A DNA stretch of 51,238 nt from Nostoc sp. TH1S01 (lineage in GTDB: Bacteria > Cyanobacteriota > Cyanobacteriia > Cyanobacteriales > Nostocaceae). Positions within the stretch are counted from its first letter, which is position 1; each line of letters opens with the position of its first letter. Below are positions 50,703 to 51,238 of this stretch, piece by piece. The stretch covers positions 1-51,238 of the forward strand of contig JAGKSW010000112.1 of NCBI GenBank assembly GCA_018993265.1. Direction: 5' to 3'. A program made the translations under genes and the position numbers. Below the pieces are notes generated by a model. That model did not search any database, was not told where the DNA came from, and was given only the letters and a program-made list of their open reading frames with translations.

Positions 50703-51238
50703 GCTGCTACACGCCGAGAAATTCTGATTGCACCAGTTGTCATCGAATTAATTTACTATTCGCACGCTCAATTAAAAATTTAGTACAATATTAAAGTTGA
50801 TAATCAACTTCAGGGTAATTTAGATTATTATCTGCGAACCGACTTTAACTTAATAGTAATTGAAGCCAAGCAAGCAGATATTAACAAAGTATTTACACAA
50901 CTAGCGACTGAAATGATTGCCCTTGACAGGTGGCTAGATTCTCATCAACAAGAAATATTAGGAGCAGTAAAAACAGGTAATATTTGGCAATTTGGCATTT
51001 TATAGCAATCCTGTCTGAGTTGTGAAAAAATATTGTTTTTAACGAACCGCAAAGGACGCAAAGGACACAAAGAAGGAAAACAAAGATAAGAAAGAGAATT
51101 TCATAAATGATTTAGGATTGCTATATATCGACAGACACAAACTATAGAACAAGCAATTAATCTTTACCGAGTAACTGAAGAATTAGAAATAATTATTAGG
51201 ATTATGCTTGCTGCACTTACCCCTCTTCTGTCAGTTTC
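50703..51238 (+). pseudogene. Broken PD-(D/E)XK-nuclease-like gene, split by a small element
   Basis: In one frame from 50703 the DNA encodes AATRREILIAPVVIELIYYS, then LQGNLDYYLRTDFNLIVIEA ending in the IEAK nuclease-fold motif, then TQLATEMIALDRWLDSHQQ and GNIWQFGIL. After a 121-base element it resumes as YRQTQTIEQAINLYRVTEEL to the window edge. This is a cyanobacterial family of endonuclease-fold proteins of unknown role. The gene is broken three ways: no start codon or N-terminus (it follows the ydcF stop directly), a TAG at 50781-50783 where a residue is expected, and the element insertion. The 3' end is outside the window. Confidence 0.75.
51003..51123. mobile_element. 121-base MITE with TA target duplication
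   Basis: TAGCAATCCT at the left end and AGGATTGCTA at the right end are perfect inverted repeats, with looser matching further in (TGTGAAA versus TATGAAA). The element is flanked by TA at 51001-51002 and 51124-51125. No coding capacity. The TA duplication points to mobilisation by an IS630/Tc1-mariner-type transposase. Confidence 0.8.

Overview
The window reads as chromosomal DNA of a filamentous, probably heterocyst-forming cyanobacterium (Nostocales: Nostoc/Anabaena/Calothrix relatives). This rests on the many HIP1 octamers (GCGATCGC), the abundant heptanucleotide tandem repeats (GTGCTGA, AATGACA and GAAGTCT types), several small inverted-repeat elements, and cyanobacterial families such as DUF6464, DUF3124, DUF2294, a TIGR03643 protein and a PEP-CTERM protein. 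The species cannot be named from the sequence. No rRNA, tRNA, CRISPR array or intact insertion sequence was seen.

Layout. 1-7.3 kb: a possible divergent gene cut by the left edge, DUF6464, fmt, an exported hypothetical protein, then a subtilisin-like protease followed by a small protein resembling that protease's own N-terminal prodomain. 7.3-14.2 kb: a YflT-like stress protein, a TrkA-type K+ subunit, a DUF3124 lipoprotein, a CPA1 Na+/H+ antiporter, a GH13 glycosidase, small proteins and a DOPA-dioxygenase-like protein. 14.2-21.1 kb, mostly minus strand: a methyltransferase relic, two alpha/beta hydrolases, DUF4112, a YihY/BrkB membrane protein with a repeat-derived tail, a GST lacking its N-terminal domain, an arylsulfotransferase-like protein and an aldo/keto reductase. 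21.4-25.5 kb: a truncated iscB (OMEGA/HEARO) relic, an orphan SsuA-type binding protein, a nitroreductase and an atypical SDR. 25.5-30.6 kb: glycolate dehydrogenase genes glcF and glcE with a GlcD-like gene, then a RelE/ParE toxin with its partner.

30.8-37.9 kb is the most coherent block. A TPR protein and a complete THI5/SsuA-like ABC importer are transcribed away from a GTP-cyclohydrolase-II-like protein (URC1), a DUF1688 protein (URC4) and uracil phosphoribosyltransferase (upp). URC1, URC4 and UPRT are the core of the URC uracil-degradation route first worked out in yeast, so this looks like a cyanobacterial uracil uptake and catabolism locus. 38.8-51.2 kb: DUF2294, a lone receiver protein, a nucleoside/sugar-type ABC permease, mutL, an adenosine-deaminase-like enzyme, a PEP-CTERM protein, purA, rplY, a fused APH-like/P-loop kinase, a membrane protein, a YdcF protein and a nuclease-like pseudogene split by a small inverted-repeat element.

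The main theme beyond the gene list is invasion of genes by interspersed repeats. A repeat cassette lies in frame inside mutL, and a copy of it lies between genes near 9.3 kb. Repeats make up the C-terminal tail of the YihY protein, the stop-codon regions of fmt, the GlcD-like gene and URC1, the apparent start and first codons of URC4, and the Shine-Dalgarno-like sequence of rplY. All functional names come from reading motifs and overall similarity by eye; no database search was run.
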